From contig OZ242170.1 in the NCBI GenBank assembly GCA_965205545.1, positions 1,116,001-1,180,000 of the forward strand: DNA of 64,000 bases, in the 5' to 3' direction. The translations under genes were made by a program, and so were the position numbers. Shown piece after piece: positions 52,035 to 61,534 of this stretch. The first letter of the stretch is position 1. The number at the start of each line of letters is the position of its first letter. Under the pieces are notes generated by a model. It was not told where the DNA came from, did no database searches, and was given only the letters and a program-made list of their open reading frames with translations. The stretch is from Bin55 sp965205545. Its GTDB lineage: Bacteria > Pseudomonadota > Gammaproteobacteria > Pseudomonadales > Azotimanducaceae.

Positions 52035-53810
52035 ATGCGTGAAGCTGCCACCAAGTTTGTTGACGGCAGGCTTTACTCCTGTGACTACAACGACTTCTAC
52101 GCATCGAAAGACGCGATCCAGGAATGCCATCGTGTTCACATAGGCCCGGCAAATCTCGCTGACCGCATGGCCAAAAAAGCGGCCACATTCACCGTGTTCG
52201 AATTCGGGTTGGGGGCGGGCCTTAATTTTCTCGCTGTCGCTGACACGTTCTTGCAGAACGCTCCGTCCAGAGCCAGATTGAGATTCTTCAGCACGGAGGC
52301 CAGCCCGCTACCCAAGCACATTTTGGAGCAGGTTATTGCAGGTAGTGCTTCGCAACTTAGTCTAGCCAAACAATGGGGCAATCAATATCCGCCAGCCGTC
52401 GCGGGGATTCATCGACGGTATTTCGCGGACCATCAAGTCGAATTAACGATGATGTACTCGACAACGGACACTGCACTTAATGACTTCGTGCAGCGTGACC
52501 ATCTTGGCGTCGACGCCTGGATTCTCGATGGGTTTGCTCCCGACCGCAATCCTGACATGTGGAAAGCGGAGCTTCTTGGATCTCTCGCTCAAACTTCCAA
52601 GAAGGGCGCAACAGTTACCACTTATTCGTCTGCGGGACACGTAAGGCGTTCGTTATCGCAAACAGGCTTTCAAGCAACAAGGGTGTCGAGTCTGCCGCAC
52701 AAAAGGCATACGACTTTGGCCACGCTTGCTACCAAGGGCATTTCGCCAACGAATTCGCTCAGTTCCGCAACAGTCGTTGGAGGTGGTTTCGCTGGTTGTG
52801 CGACAGCACACGCGCTCGCTCGAAGAGGTCTTCAAATTGAATTGCTCACTCCTTCCGGTCATGTAGCCGACCAGACGTCCGCGATCCCTACCGCGATCGT
52901 CCACTCGCGTCTCAGTGCCAGCAACGACCCCTCTTCGCGCTTTCGCTTACATTCCTACACATACTCTCAATCTTTGATCGAGACCTGTGTAGATGACTGC
53001 AAACGAGGTGCTATCCAGTTCCCAAACTCGCGCATGTCTGAGCAACGATTGAACGATGTCGCCCAAACATTGGGAACCAATTGGGCGCAGGCCTCTAACC
53101 AAAACGAGATTAGAGAACTATCGGAATTTCCCATCAACCTCAATGGTGTCTTTTTCCCCAAGTCATTAATTGCTAGTGGACCTGTGCTATGCAGCAGCCT
53201 CTCGTTGCACCCAAACATAGAGGTCGCAGCTAGAACTGTCGTTCAAACAGATCACTGTGAAAACCCAACTGTATTTGCAACCGGCACACATAGGCCATTT
53301 GAGCCTCACGCACCCGCGATGGAAATCGCAGAGCTTGAAGGTCAAGTAGACGAATTTCGACCGTCAACGGATCTATCTCTCCCTTCGCTTGCACTATTGC
53401 TAGACGGATATGTCGCGCCGTCGCGGCTTGGTCTGGTGGCTGGCTCAACATATGAATACAAGCCTTGGCCTAATGGATTGCCGACCGCTACGAATTTGCG
53501 ACGCCTTGTGGACGTGTCCGGTGTCGGAAACTGGATTCACGTGAACAGCTTTCGCGCTCGTCGAGCAATTACTTCCGACCGCTTGCCCGTAGCCGGCCCG
53601 ATAGGTTCTGACAATTGGGTCAACATTGGACACGGAAGCAGCGGAACAACATCCGCTCTCTATTGTGGAGAAATTGTCGCCTCTCTGATCTTGGGGGAAT
53701 TGCCTCCAGCTCCGCGATCACTCATCGAAGTGATCGACCCCATGCGTTTCGAAAGACGTCAAGAGAAAAGACCCAATCCTTTCTCGAAACGGTCAATCGC
53801 TCGCGGGTAG
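52035..53810 (+). CDS. mnmC: tRNA 5-methylaminomethyl-2-thiouridine biosynthesis bifunctional protein MnmC
   Basis: A 591-residue fusion that finishes mnm5s2U at the wobble base of tRNAs. The N-terminal methyltransferase domain (about 1-230) has FEFGLGAGLNF for S-adenosylmethionine and VDAWILDGFAPDRNPDMW, the MnmD hallmark. The C-terminal FAD oxidase domain (about 240-580) starts TVVGGGFAGCATAHALARRG and ends with INIGHGSSGTTSA-type FAD contacts (about 530-545). The oxidase removes the carboxymethyl group and the transferase methylates. It is shorter than the E. coli protein (668) but both domains are complete. Confidence 0.93.
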   Translation: MREAATKFVDGRLYSCDYNDFYASKDAIQECHRVHIGPANLADRMAKKAATFTVFEFGLGAGLNFLAVADTFLQNAPSRARLRFFSTEASPLPKHILEQVIAGSASQLSLAKQWGNQYPPAVAGIHRRYFADHQVELTMMYSTTDTALNDFVQRDHLGVDAWILDGFAPDRNPDMWKAELLGSLAQTSKKGATVTTYSSAGHVRRSLSQTGFQATRVSSLPHKRHTTLATLATKGISPTNSLSSATVVGGGFAGCATAHALARRGLQIELLTPSGHVADQTSAIPTAIVHSRLSASNDPSSRFRLHSYTYSQSLIETCVDDCKRGAIQFPNSRMSEQRLNDVAQTLGTNWAQASNQNEIRELSEFPINLNGVFFPKSLIASGPVLCSSLSLHPNIEVAARTVVQTDHCENPTVFATGTHRPFEPHAPAMEIAELEGQVDEFRPSTDLSLPSLALLLDGYVAPSRLGLVAGSTYEYKPWPNGLPTATNLRRLVDVSGVGNWIHVNSFRARRAITSDRLPVAGPIGSDNWVNIGHGSSGTTSALYCGEIVASLILGELPPAPRSLIEVIDPMRFERRQEKRPNPFSKRSIARG

Positions 53811-53950
53811 CTAGTTCACACTTTGAACACGCGAGAGGTTGCACTGCATCCACACATTTTTTGAGACCGCACGCTGGTCCTCGTCGTTTCCATTGCAGCA
53901 AACCGATTACCATTGCGGAAGGACTCGTCGTTAGTTTAGGAACGCCCTCC

Positions 53951-55717
53951 ATGAAGAACGTCCTAGGATGTGTATTTCTTGCCATTATCGGTTTAGTCTT
54001 GGTAGCTTGTTCGCAATCTCCAGCGATCAGCGAATCTGATGCTCAAACGCCCGGCAACGGTGCCACAGACACGGAAACGGCGGAAGACCTAGACACCCAT
54101 CTCAACATCCTGTATTGGCAGGAGCCGTCAACACTGAATCCGTTTCTCTCCGGCGGAACAAAAGACATTGAGGCCGCCTCAATGATCTTGGAACCCCTTG
54201 CCAACTATGACGAAAACGCAAAAATGGTGCCCACTCTAGCCATGGAGATTCCCTCTCAAGAGAATGGAGGCATCAACGAAGACTACACGAGCATTACGTG
54301 GAAGCTGAAACCCGACGTAGTCTGGTCGGATGGCACCCCATTCACTGCAGACGACGTGGTCTTTACGTGGCAGTACTGCACCCACGAGGAGTTTGGATGT
54401 AGCGTGTCGAATTACTTCACAGACGTTGAAAGCGTCAGCGCTGTGGACCCTCATACGGTTCGAATCGTTTTCACTCGTACTACGCCCCATCCCTACGGCC
54501 CATTTGTTGGTTCCCTTGTACCAATCATTCAAAAGGAACAGTTCAAGGACTGCTTAGGGTTGCGTGCTCAAGAGTGCACTGAGCAGAACTTTGGACCTAT
54601 AGGAACCGGTCCATTCAAAGTGAACGAGTTCAGAGCAAATGACGTTGTCCACTATGTCGCAAACGAGAGCTATAGAGAGGAAGGCAAGCCATTCTTCAGG
54701 ACAGCCACCATCAAGGCGGGCGGAGATGCGACGTCCGCTGCTCGCGCAGTGTTGGAGACTGGTGAGTTCGACTATGCATGGAATTTGCAGGTCGAACCCG
54801 AGATTCTGGAGAACATGACCAAAGCCGGTAAAGGAAGAATCCTCTTCGGGTTCGGATCGCTAGTTGAGCGAATAATCGTAAACCTCACCAACGCGGATTC
54901 GTCCTTGGGACCCGACCGTCGGTCCCAGTACTTGGACGGAACAAACCCGCATCCCTTCTTGTCGGAACTTGCGGTCCGCAAAGCCCTGTCGTTGGCAATT
55001 GATAGAAGTATCTTGGTCGAGACCGGTTATGGTGATGGTGGACGTCCCACGTGCAACGTCGTTGTGCTACCAGAGGAATACTATTCAGACGCCAATGAGG
55101 AATGCAAGAATCAGGACATCGAAGGAGCGAAAAAACTATTGGATGACGCGGGTTGGGTGCCTGGAAGAGACGGCATTCGAGAAAAAGACGGCGTTCGTCT
55201 TTCAATTCTCTACCAAACATCCACCAATTCTGTACGCCAAGGGAATCAGGCTTTCATTAAACAGATGTGGGATCAGATTGGCGTAGAAACCGAGTTGCGC
55301 AACATTGATGGCTCGGTGTTTTTTGGCGGCGATGCAGCTAGCCCTGATACCTATTACAAGTTCTTTGCGGACGTGCAAATGTATACAAGCAACTTCGACG
55401 GCGAGGACCCTACTCAGTATTTGCGCGGGTGGCGTTGTAGCGAGATGCCCAACCCTGACAAGAGCTGGGTTGGTTCAAACATACCTCGTGCCTGTTCGGA
55501 AGAATACGACAACTTGGTTGAGAAGCTGTCGACGGTTGCAGACCGTGAGGAGAGAATCGAAATAGTCAAGACATTGAACGATATGGTAGTTCAGAACTAC
55601 TGGGAAATACCGCTAGTGCATCGTGCGCGTGTATCAGCCGCGACCAACTCATTGAGGGGTGTGGAACTCAATGGATGGGACTCAGAGCTATGGAACGTCG
55701 AGAATTGGCATCGCTGA
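53951..55717 (+). CDS. Oligopeptide-type ABC transporter substrate-binding lipoprotein
   Basis: A 588-residue family 5 solute-binding protein. I choose ATG 53951, which has TTAGGAA upstream and opens a lipoprotein signal ending LVLVACSQS (Cys near residue 20); the upstream open frame re-reads mnmC. An Asp/Thr/Glu-rich linker precedes the binding domain. The SBP_bac_5 signature region is seen in WKLKPDVVWSDGTPFTADDVVFTW, and VRKALSLAIDRSILVE is typical of the second half. It should capture peptides or another organic nutrient and pass them to the two permeases downstream. Confidence 0.92.
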   Translation: MKNVLGCVFLAIIGLVLVACSQSPAISESDAQTPGNGATDTETAEDLDTHLNILYWQEPSTLNPFLSGGTKDIEAASMILEPLANYDENAKMVPTLAMEIPSQENGGINEDYTSITWKLKPDVVWSDGTPFTADDVVFTWQYCTHEEFGCSVSNYFTDVESVSAVDPHTVRIVFTRTTPHPYGPFVGSLVPIIQKEQFKDCLGLRAQECTEQNFGPIGTGPFKVNEFRANDVVHYVANESYREEGKPFFRTATIKAGGDATSAARAVLETGEFDYAWNLQVEPEILENMTKAGKGRILFGFGSLVERIIVNLTNADSSLGPDRRSQYLDGTNPHPFLSELAVRKALSLAIDRSILVETGYGDGGRPTCNVVVLPEEYYSDANEECKNQDIEGAKKLLDDAGWVPGRDGIREKDGVRLSILYQTSTNSVRQGNQAFIKQMWDQIGVETELRNIDGSVFFGGDAASPDTYYKFFADVQMYTSNFDGEDPTQYLRGWRCSEMPNPDKSWVGSNIPRACSEEYDNLVEKLSTVADREERIEIVKTLNDMVVQNYWEIPLVHRARVSAATNSLRGVELNGWDSELWNVENWHR

Positions 55718-55749
55718 GTAACGGCAGGTAGAGTCAACCCAATGCCCGA

Positions 55750-56763
55750 ATGCTGAAGTATCTGAGCCGGCGACTGCTATTCGCCATCCCCACGCTAATT
55801 GCAATCAGTTTTGTCCTCTTTGCGCTTCTTGATTTAGCACCTAGCGATCCTACGGGTAGTTTGCCAATAACTATCCCGCCCGAAGTACGTCAGGAAATCC
55901 GCGAATCGCTAGGACTTGACGAGCCATTTCTCATTCGCTACGTGAAGTGGATGAACCAATTTTTCATTAACGAGCCACTCAATCTGATCGACAAAATTCT
56001 GGACCCAAACGATACAAACCCAAGCTCACGATTGAGGGTGCTCTCGTGGCAACAGCGTAGCCCTGTGGTGGATCTAATAGTCGAGCGCATTCCACAAACG
56101 CTATGGGTTGTAGGTTTTTCATACCTAGTTGGGATTCTCATTGCTCTGCCGATCGGGGTGATTTCGGCATACAAGCAATACAGTTGGTTTGATCAAATCG
56201 GCACCTTCGTGTCCATGGTGGGCTTTTCCGTACCCACGTTTTTCACGGGAATACTCGCCATTACGATTTTCAGTGTGGCTCTCTCCTGGCTTCCTTCTGT
56301 CTATGACACAACTCACCAAGTGACGGATCTTTCTAGCTTGTGGGTGCAGATCAAACAAATGGCGATGCCGGTGCTCGTCTTGGCGTTCTACAACGCTGCG
56401 CAACTCAGCAGATTCATGCGTGCTTCGGTATTGGAAAACCTGAATCTCGACTACGTTCGAACCGCGCGCGCGAAGGGTTTGAAGGACCGCGCGATACTCG
56501 TCGGACACATACTTCGCAACAGCATGATTCCTGTAGTCACGATGATCGCCCTTGGCGTTCCCACGATATTCGGTGGAGCAATTGTCACCGAGCAGATTTT
56601 TCGCGTGAACGGACTAGGAGCTCTGCTCATAGATGGAATCCAAGCGGCTGACATTCCCCTAGTACAAACTCTTACCTTCGTATTCGCTGTGTTAATCGTG
56701 CTGTTCAATCTCGTTGCCGATGTGCTCTACGGGATTCTCGATCCGCGTATCCGGTACTCGTAG
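55750..56763 (+). CDS. Peptide-type ABC transporter permease (DppB/OppB)
   Basis: A 337-residue permease of the DppB/OppB family with six membrane helices, beginning with MLKYLSRRLLFAIPTLIAISF. The EAA loop is seen in DYVRTARAKGLKDRAILVGHILRNSMIPV (about residues 235-263), which contacts an ATPase. A periplasmic insert of about 50 residues after the first helix (NEPLNLIDKILDPNDTNPSSR) is longer than in E. coli DppB. It follows the binding protein by 32 bases and precedes the second permease by eight. Confidence 0.93.
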   Translation: MLKYLSRRLLFAIPTLIAISFVLFALLDLAPSDPTGSLPITIPPEVRQEIRESLGLDEPFLIRYVKWMNQFFINEPLNLIDKILDPNDTNPSSRLRVLSWQQRSPVVDLIVERIPQTLWVVGFSYLVGILIALPIGVISAYKQYSWFDQIGTFVSMVGFSVPTFFTGILAITIFSVALSWLPSVYDTTHQVTDLSSLWVQIKQMAMPVLVLAFYNAAQLSRFMRASVLENLNLDYVRTARAKGLKDRAILVGHILRNSMIPVVTMIALGVPTIFGGAIVTEQIFRVNGLGALLIDGIQAADIPLVQTLTFVFAVLIVLFNLVADVLYGILDPRIRYS

Positions 56764-56771
56764 GAGGCGCG

Positions 56772-57695
56772 GTGGCTCTGAACGTACGCAACGAACAAGC
56801 CCTCCACAGCGCACGGATTCACCCGTCACCGTGGATGATTGTTTGGGTGGCCATACGCAGCCACAAGGGAGCGTTGGTGGGAGCTGGCGTATTTGCTTTC
56901 ATCATTCTCGCCGTAACGATCGGTCCGATCCTCTATACAGTTGATCCGCAGGTTCCCGATGTCTCGATTCGCAATTTGAGCCCATCGTTGGCACACCCCT
57001 TCGGCACGGACAATTTGGGGCGGGACATGCTTGCCCAGGTGCTTTCAGGAGGCCGGATTGCAATCGCTGTGGGTTTCACAGCGATGGTTTTATCCTTGGT
57101 TGTCGGCACCGCGGTGGGGGTGCTGGCAGGCTATTTCAAGTGGTTGGACGGACCACTCATGCGGATAACGGACTTGTTCCTCGCACTGCCGCTGCTGCCA
57201 TTGCTCTTGGTAATCATCATGCTGTTTCGAGACACCCTCAGAGCGGCATTCGGGCCTGAAATGGGAATTTTCTTTCTCATTGTCTTCGTAATTGGAATAA
57301 CTAGCTGGATGCAGACCGCACGAATTGTTCGCGGCGAAACATTGGCGGTCAAGGAACGCGAATTTGTGCTCGCGGCAACTAGCGTTGGAACGTCGGGCAT
57401 GCGCATTGTGTTTAGGCATATCCTTCCCAACATTCTGAGTCCGGTCATGGTTTCAGCAACCCTCGGTATTGCCAACGCGATCATCACCGAATCAACGCTG
57501 TCGTTCCTTGGGTTGGGGTTTCCGCCGGACTTTCCCACTTGGGGAAGGCTCCTGTTCGACGGTGCAAACTTCATTTCAATCACTCCGGTTCGCGTGCTGT
57601 GGCCCGGGCTTGCTATTTCATTGACCGTGCTGAGCATCAACTACATTGGGGATGCTCTCCGCGACGCGGTCGACCCACGAGTGCGAAACGAGTGA
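56772..57695 (+). CDS. Peptide-type ABC transporter permease (DppC/OppC)
   Basis: A 307-residue permease of the DppC/OppC family starting at GTG 56772, with a strong AGGAGG ribosome binding site just upstream (56763-56768). It has the N-terminal oligopeptide-permease domain and HPFGTDNLGRDMLAQVLSGGR (about 75-95), a clear OppC signature. The EAA loop is in EFVLAATSVGTSGMRIVFRHILPNI (about 195-220). No gene for the ATP-hydrolysing subunits follows: the next gene is miaB. The ATPases must be encoded elsewhere or shared. Confidence 0.93.
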   Translation: MALNVRNEQALHSARIHPSPWMIVWVAIRSHKGALVGAGVFAFIILAVTIGPILYTVDPQVPDVSIRNLSPSLAHPFGTDNLGRDMLAQVLSGGRIAIAVGFTAMVLSLVVGTAVGVLAGYFKWLDGPLMRITDLFLALPLLPLLLVIIMLFRDTLRAAFGPEMGIFFLIVFVIGITSWMQTARIVRGETLAVKEREFVLAATSVGTSGMRIVFRHILPNILSPVMVSATLGIANAIITESTLSFLGLGFPPDFPTWGRLLFDGANFISITPVRVLWPGLAISLTVLSINYIGDALRDAVDPRVRNE

Positions 57696-57832
57696 TGATC
57701 ACGGAATCTGAAATACGCGCGCTCAACAGTAGCTAAAATTGCTGATTGAATCAGGTGTAGTCGTGCACAATCCCGCACCAGCACTCACAGATACTTGCTC
57801 GACAATTCCACTCTTGAACTAGAAGCGTTAGC

Positions 57833-59161
57833 GTGAAAGTCTTCGTCAAAACCTACGGTTGCCAAATGAACGAGTACGACTCGTCGCGCATGACCGATCT
57901 GTTACGGTCAACCCATGATGCGGTTCCTGTGGACGCTGCTGAAGACGCCGACGTTATCCTGATCAACACGTGCTCGATACGCGAGAAGGCTCAAGAGAAA
58001 GTGTTTCACGAACTCGGCCGCTATCGCCAACTCAAGCTCCTGAATCCTGAGTTGCTGATTGGTGTGGGCGGATGTGTAGCCTCCCAAGAGGGAAGCGCAA
58101 TAACAAGTCGGGCTCCGTACGTCGACATGGTTTTCGGACCCCAGACTCTCCACCGACTACCAGAAATGATCGACCAGTCGCGCAGTACACGCCATCCTGT
58201 GATCGACATCCAGTTTCCTGAAATTGAGAAATTCGATCGCCTCCCAACACCAAATGCAAGCGGCGTTTCTGCTTATGTTTCTGTGATGGAGGGATGCAGC
58301 AAGTACTGCACTTTTTGCGTAGTCCCCTACACGCGAGGACCTGAGGTGAGTCGCCCGGTAACCGACGTAATGCGTGAAGTCGTGTCATTGGTTGCACAAG
58401 GAGTGCGAGAGATCCACTTCCTTGGTCAAAACGTCAATGCCTATCGAGGAGAATTTCAAGGTGGCACTGCCGACTTGGCGGAGCTCATCTTTTATGCATC
58501 GAGAATTGATGGCGTTGAGCGCATTCGCTACACGACCTCCCATCCTGTAGAGTTTTCAGACTCGTTGATCGATGCCTATCGATCTATTCCCGAACTCGTA
58601 AGTCACGTTCATCTTCCTGTTCAATCGGGATCTGATCGCATCTTGGCCCTTATGAAACGTGGGCATACAGTATTGGAGTACAAGTCCAAGATTCGTCGAT
58701 TGCGCGAGTGTCGTCCCGAAATTGCGCTTTCCTCCGACTTTATAGTTGGATTTCCAGGTGAAACAGCGTGCGACTTTGAACACACTATGGACCTGGTTGA
58801 AGAACTCGACTACGACATTTCATTCAGTTTCATCTATAGTGCCCGCCCGGGCACACCAGCCGCGTCGATGCCCGATCCGACACCAATCGAGGAGAAGAAG
58901 GAACGACTGAATAGGCTTCAATCTCGATTACGCCACCAGGCAGAAAACCATGCAAGCAATATGGTTGGCACAACGCAGCGTGTGCTCGTCGTAGGTCCTT
59001 CCAAGCGTACTCCTGGGGCCCTTCAAGGAAGAACGGAGAACAACCGCGTCGTGAATTTCGTTGCCTCGAATGTAGAAGAGCCGTTAATTGACGTAGCTAT
59101 TACAGAGGCATTGCCAAACTCGCTTCGTGGAGAACTGATTCCTGAGACAGTTGCCGTGTAG
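57833..59161 (+). CDS. miaB: tRNA-2-methylthio-N6-dimethylallyladenosine synthase MiaB
   Basis: A 442-residue radical-SAM methylthiotransferase that converts i6A37 to ms2i6A37 in tRNA. The N-terminal UPF0004 domain has Cys in YGCQMNEYDS, INTCSIREKA and GGCVASQEG, binding one 4Fe-4S cluster. The radical-SAM cluster is CSKYCTFC (about residue 157). A C-terminal TRAM domain follows (about 375-440). It starts at GTG 57833. In many gammaproteobacteria miaB is followed by phoH-ybeY-ybeX-lnt; here a convergent murG-like gene follows instead. Confidence 0.95.
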   Translation: MKVFVKTYGCQMNEYDSSRMTDLLRSTHDAVPVDAAEDADVILINTCSIREKAQEKVFHELGRYRQLKLLNPELLIGVGGCVASQEGSAITSRAPYVDMVFGPQTLHRLPEMIDQSRSTRHPVIDIQFPEIEKFDRLPTPNASGVSAYVSVMEGCSKYCTFCVVPYTRGPEVSRPVTDVMREVVSLVAQGVREIHFLGQNVNAYRGEFQGGTADLAELIFYASRIDGVERIRYTTSHPVEFSDSLIDAYRSIPELVSHVHLPVQSGSDRILALMKRGHTVLEYKSKIRRLRECRPEIALSSDFIVGFPGETACDFEHTMDLVEELDYDISFSFIYSARPGTPAASMPDPTPIEEKKERLNRLQSRLRHQAENHASNMVGTTQRVLVVGPSKRTPGALQGRTENNRVVNFVASNVEEPLIDVAITEALPNSLRGELIPETVAV

Positions 59162-59181
59162 GAATTGGCTGTGCTACTTAT

Positions 59182-59197
59182 GTGCGCCAATCCGCAC
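59182..59197. terminator. Short hairpin between miaB and the murG-like gene
   Basis: GTGCG (59182-59186) and CGCAC (59193-59197) form a 5-base-pair stem with a six-base loop in the 68-base gap between two convergent stops. It is short and lacks a clear T-run, so it is at best a weak bidirectional terminator. Confidence 0.22.
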
Positions 59198-59229
59198 TTC
59201 AGTCTTAATCAATCTACGGTTCTGGCACG

Positions 59230-60288
59230 CTAGTTAACAAAGCGATCCAATTCCTCGACAATTGCCGCCAAGCTATCTCGAATGGGAAATTCCGCGATCT
59301 TCTGAATCCAAGTCTCTGTGTCCGGTACGATCAGATCGAGGGTAGCGAGAAGTGAGTTCTCGGTGAGTTTCTCTTGCGGTATTACCAAGCTCCATCCATT
59401 CACTTCGGCATATTCGGCATTTTCAATCTGGTCCCCTCGACTAGATGAAAGGGGCAAGGGAATCAGAATGTTTGGCTTGCGCAACGTCAACAGCTCGAGG
59501 AGAGCGTTCGCGCCGGACCGCGAAACAACTACATCTGCCAACGCAAGTACATCTCCCCACTCCTTGTCAATGAATTCAAACTGGTAGTAGTCTGTGAGAT
59601 GCTTCAATCCGTCGTGGACCTGCTCCCTGCCGCACACGTGAACAACAATGTACTTGCTTGCAAGGGTCTCGGCGCAATTGTGAACAACCCGATTGATCTC
59701 CCCGGCTCCCAAGCTTCCGCCGACGACAACAATTACCGGTTTGCTTTCGTTCAGCTCTAGCCACCTCCTAGCGTTAGGCGCGTCGCCGTTTAGTAGCTCT
59801 GTTCGAATAGGAGTGCCACTAACAACCACCTTGTTGGCTCGAATACGAGTGGTTTCGAAGTTGACGCATTGCGACTTGACAAATGGTGTACATAGTCGGG
59901 TTGCCAATCCTGGGCTGAGATCGGACTCGTGCGCAACAACGGGAATCCGCAACACCCAACTTGCGACAACGACTGGAAACGCAACGAATCCGCCTTTAGA
60001 GAAAACGACTGATGGCTTTGCACGAGCCACGATCCAGAGAGCTTGAAGGACACCAATAGGAACTCGAAATGCATCCAAAATGTTTTGGAACGATAAATAA
60101 CGTCGCAGCTTGCCCGTGGTTATTCCAAAATAGCGCACGCCCAGATCCGAAACCAGACCACTCTCGAGACCGCTTTTGGATCCAACGTACACGACGTCAT
60201 CGCCACGTTCGAGCAAATGACGAATCACCGGTTTAGCGGGAATCACATGTCCCGCAGTGCCGCCACCAGTGAACAGGAACGTTGTCAA
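59230..60288 (-). CDS. MurG-like undecaprenyl-PP-MurNAc-pentapeptide GlcNAc transferase (Bacillus-type paralogue)
   Basis: A 352-residue glycosyltransferase of the MurG fold. It has the N-terminal FTGGGTAGHVIPAKPVIRHL, VVFSKGGFVAFPVVVASWV and HESDLSPGLATRLC. The C-terminal domain shows VVVGGSLGAGEINRVV, SRSGANALLELLTLRKPNILIPLPLSSSRGDQIENA. The wording of these motifs (HESD instead of HEQN, SRSGANALLE, SSRGDQ, and GISTGKLRRY-like GITTGKLRRYLSFQN) is closer to the second MurG of Bacillus than to proteobacterial MurG. It is encoded away from mraY/ftsW/murC. Start TTG 60288 overlaps the hda stop. Role: lipid II formation or a related GlcNAc transfer. Confidence 0.82.
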   Translation of the reverse strand: MTTFLFTGGGTAGHVIPAKPVIRHLLERGDDVVYVGSKSGLESGLVSDLGVRYFGITTGKLRRYLSFQNILDAFRVPIGVLQALWIVARAKPSVVFSKGGFVAFPVVVASWVLRIPVVAHESDLSPGLATRLCTPFVKSQCVNFETTRIRANKVVVSGTPIRTELLNGDAPNARRWLELNESKPVIVVVGGSLGAGEINRVVHNCAETLASKYIVVHVCGREQVHDGLKHLTDYYQFEFIDKEWGDVLALADVVVSRSGANALLELLTLRKPNILIPLPLSSSRGDQIENAEYAEVNGWSLVIPQEKLTENSLLATLDLIVPDTETWIQKIAEFPIRDSLAAIVEELDRFVN

Positions 60289-60926
60289 AGCTGCAACGCT
60301 CGCTTCACGAATGGAATAGTGAGACGACGTTGGTCGATTGCAGATGCATCGTCGAGTCTCTCCAAGGTGTCCAGCAATTCGTGCTGGGAGCGACCTATGC
60401 GAACTAGCAGAAAATCAGCGACTTCCTGTGCAAGCTCTATGCCGCGGTCTGCGGCCAATTCGCGCAACAATTCAATCCTCTGCTGCTCCGGAAGCGCTTG
60501 CAGATGAATCTCATCAAATGTTCGCATTCTCGACTCCAAGTCGCGCAATGCGAATTCCTGGCTAGCTGCTTGCTTTGATGCCGTAGCAACCACGCGCCCG
60601 TTTGTAGACCTAAGCCGTTCGTACAGCCCCAAAATCTGCTCTTCACGTTCCTTGTCCCCAAGCCATTGCTCGATATCGTCAAAGACAACTAGCGAAAACT
60701 GTTCCAACCCGCTTAAGTCGTAACTGGGTTCGCTAGTCAGTATTGAATTGGTGGATTCGTTGACAAGAGCGTTCACTACATGCGACTTGCCCACAGAGCG
60801 GGAACCGTGCAACCAAATGTTGTTGCTTGAACGCAATCGATCAAGCAGCGCATCGTTCAGACCAATTCGAAAGCTCTCAAAAGTCTGCCTTTGATGCGGT
60901 CGCAGCCGCAGTGTGACTTGATTCAT
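60285..60926 (-). CDS. hda: DnaA regulatory inactivator Hda
   Basis: A 213-residue AAA+ protein of the DnaA/Hda family that with the beta clamp promotes ATP hydrolysis by DnaA to prevent re-initiation. Hda would carry a clamp-binding motif at its N-terminus; here the start is MNQVTLRLRPHQRQTFESF, with QVTLRL as the likely clamp motif. The P-loop is degenerate (HGSRSVGKSHVVNA), and the Walker B is LVVFDDIEQW. Sensor segments include ESRMRTFDEIHLQALP. The start overlaps the phosphatidyltransferase stop (ATGA). Its place beside DUF2066 and purM is the standard Hda locus. Confidence 0.88.
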   Translation of the reverse strand: MNQVTLRLRPHQRQTFESFRIGLNDALLDRLRSSNNIWLHGSRSVGKSHVVNALVNESTNSILTSEPSYDLSGLEQFSLVVFDDIEQWLGDKEREEQILGLYERLRSTNGRVVATASKQAASQEFALRDLESRMRTFDEIHLQALPEQQRIELLRELAADRGIELAQEVADFLLVRIGRSQHELLDTLERLDDASAIDQRRLTIPFVKRALQL

Positions 60927-61534
60927 GCGATATCACTTGTACTCGAACGAGCATTCCTTGACTGACGCCATTCCTTGAGTGCCCGACGACTCCAGACGAA
61001 AAGGTAGTCCAAACCAGAAATCACTGCGAATCCCAACGCAATGAAGAAACCAGCCGGATTGAGAAACTGGAGCGCGTACTGACTCACAAGCCATTCCTGC
61101 GTTCCAATGACAACCAAAAGCGGAATCGCAACTTGCACAGCGGTGTTGGCTTTACTAAGCAGGGACGGTTCTACGTCAAGGCGTTTTACCATCAGCCGAT
61201 ACACGCCGGCCCCAATCAATATTCCAACATCTCGCCCGATGACGACCAGCATTAGCCACAATGGATACAGTTGCTTGAACGCGAGGAGAATGACGACAAG
61301 TCCAAACGTGAGTTTGTCTGCAATGGGGTCTGTTACTTGACCAAATCGAGATTCCCAATGGAATCCCCGAGCAAGAGCGCCATCCAGCAAGTCCGACGCG
61401 CCTGCGATGAGCAACAGCACTAGAACGATAACCCAGCTATCGAAAACTATGAAGTAGCCGATGGGCAGGATGAGAATGATGCGACCGATGGTGATTGCGT
61501 TGGGCAATTGAGAGATCACTTCTCGCCGTTCCAT
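60923..61534 (-). CDS. CDP-alcohol phosphatidyltransferase family protein
   Basis: A 203-residue integral membrane enzyme that joins a CDP-activated lipid or alcohol to an acceptor. The CDP-alcohol motif D-x2-D-G-x2-A-R...G-x3-D-x3-D is visible as DLLDGALARGFHWESRFGQVTDPIADK (about residues 47-73). Five to six hydrophobic helices follow. The family includes PgsA and cardiolipin synthases of type B, so the product may be phosphatidylglycerophosphate. It overlaps the DUF2066 gene by 19 bases and hda by four. Confidence 0.9.
   Translation of the reverse strand: MERREVISQLPNAITIGRIILILPIGYFIVFDSWVIVLVLLLIAGASDLLDGALARGFHWESRFGQVTDPIADKLTFGLVVILLAFKQLYPLWLMLVVIGRDVGILIGAGVYRLMVKRLDVEPSLLSKANTAVQVAIPLLVVIGTQEWLVSQYALQFLNPAGFFIALGFAVISGLDYLFVWSRRALKEWRQSRNARSSTSDIA

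Noticed and set aside
53615..53950. Upstream extension of the substrate-binding lipoprotein
   Set aside because: It re-reads the 3' end of mnmC in another frame and would bury the lipoprotein signal peptide.
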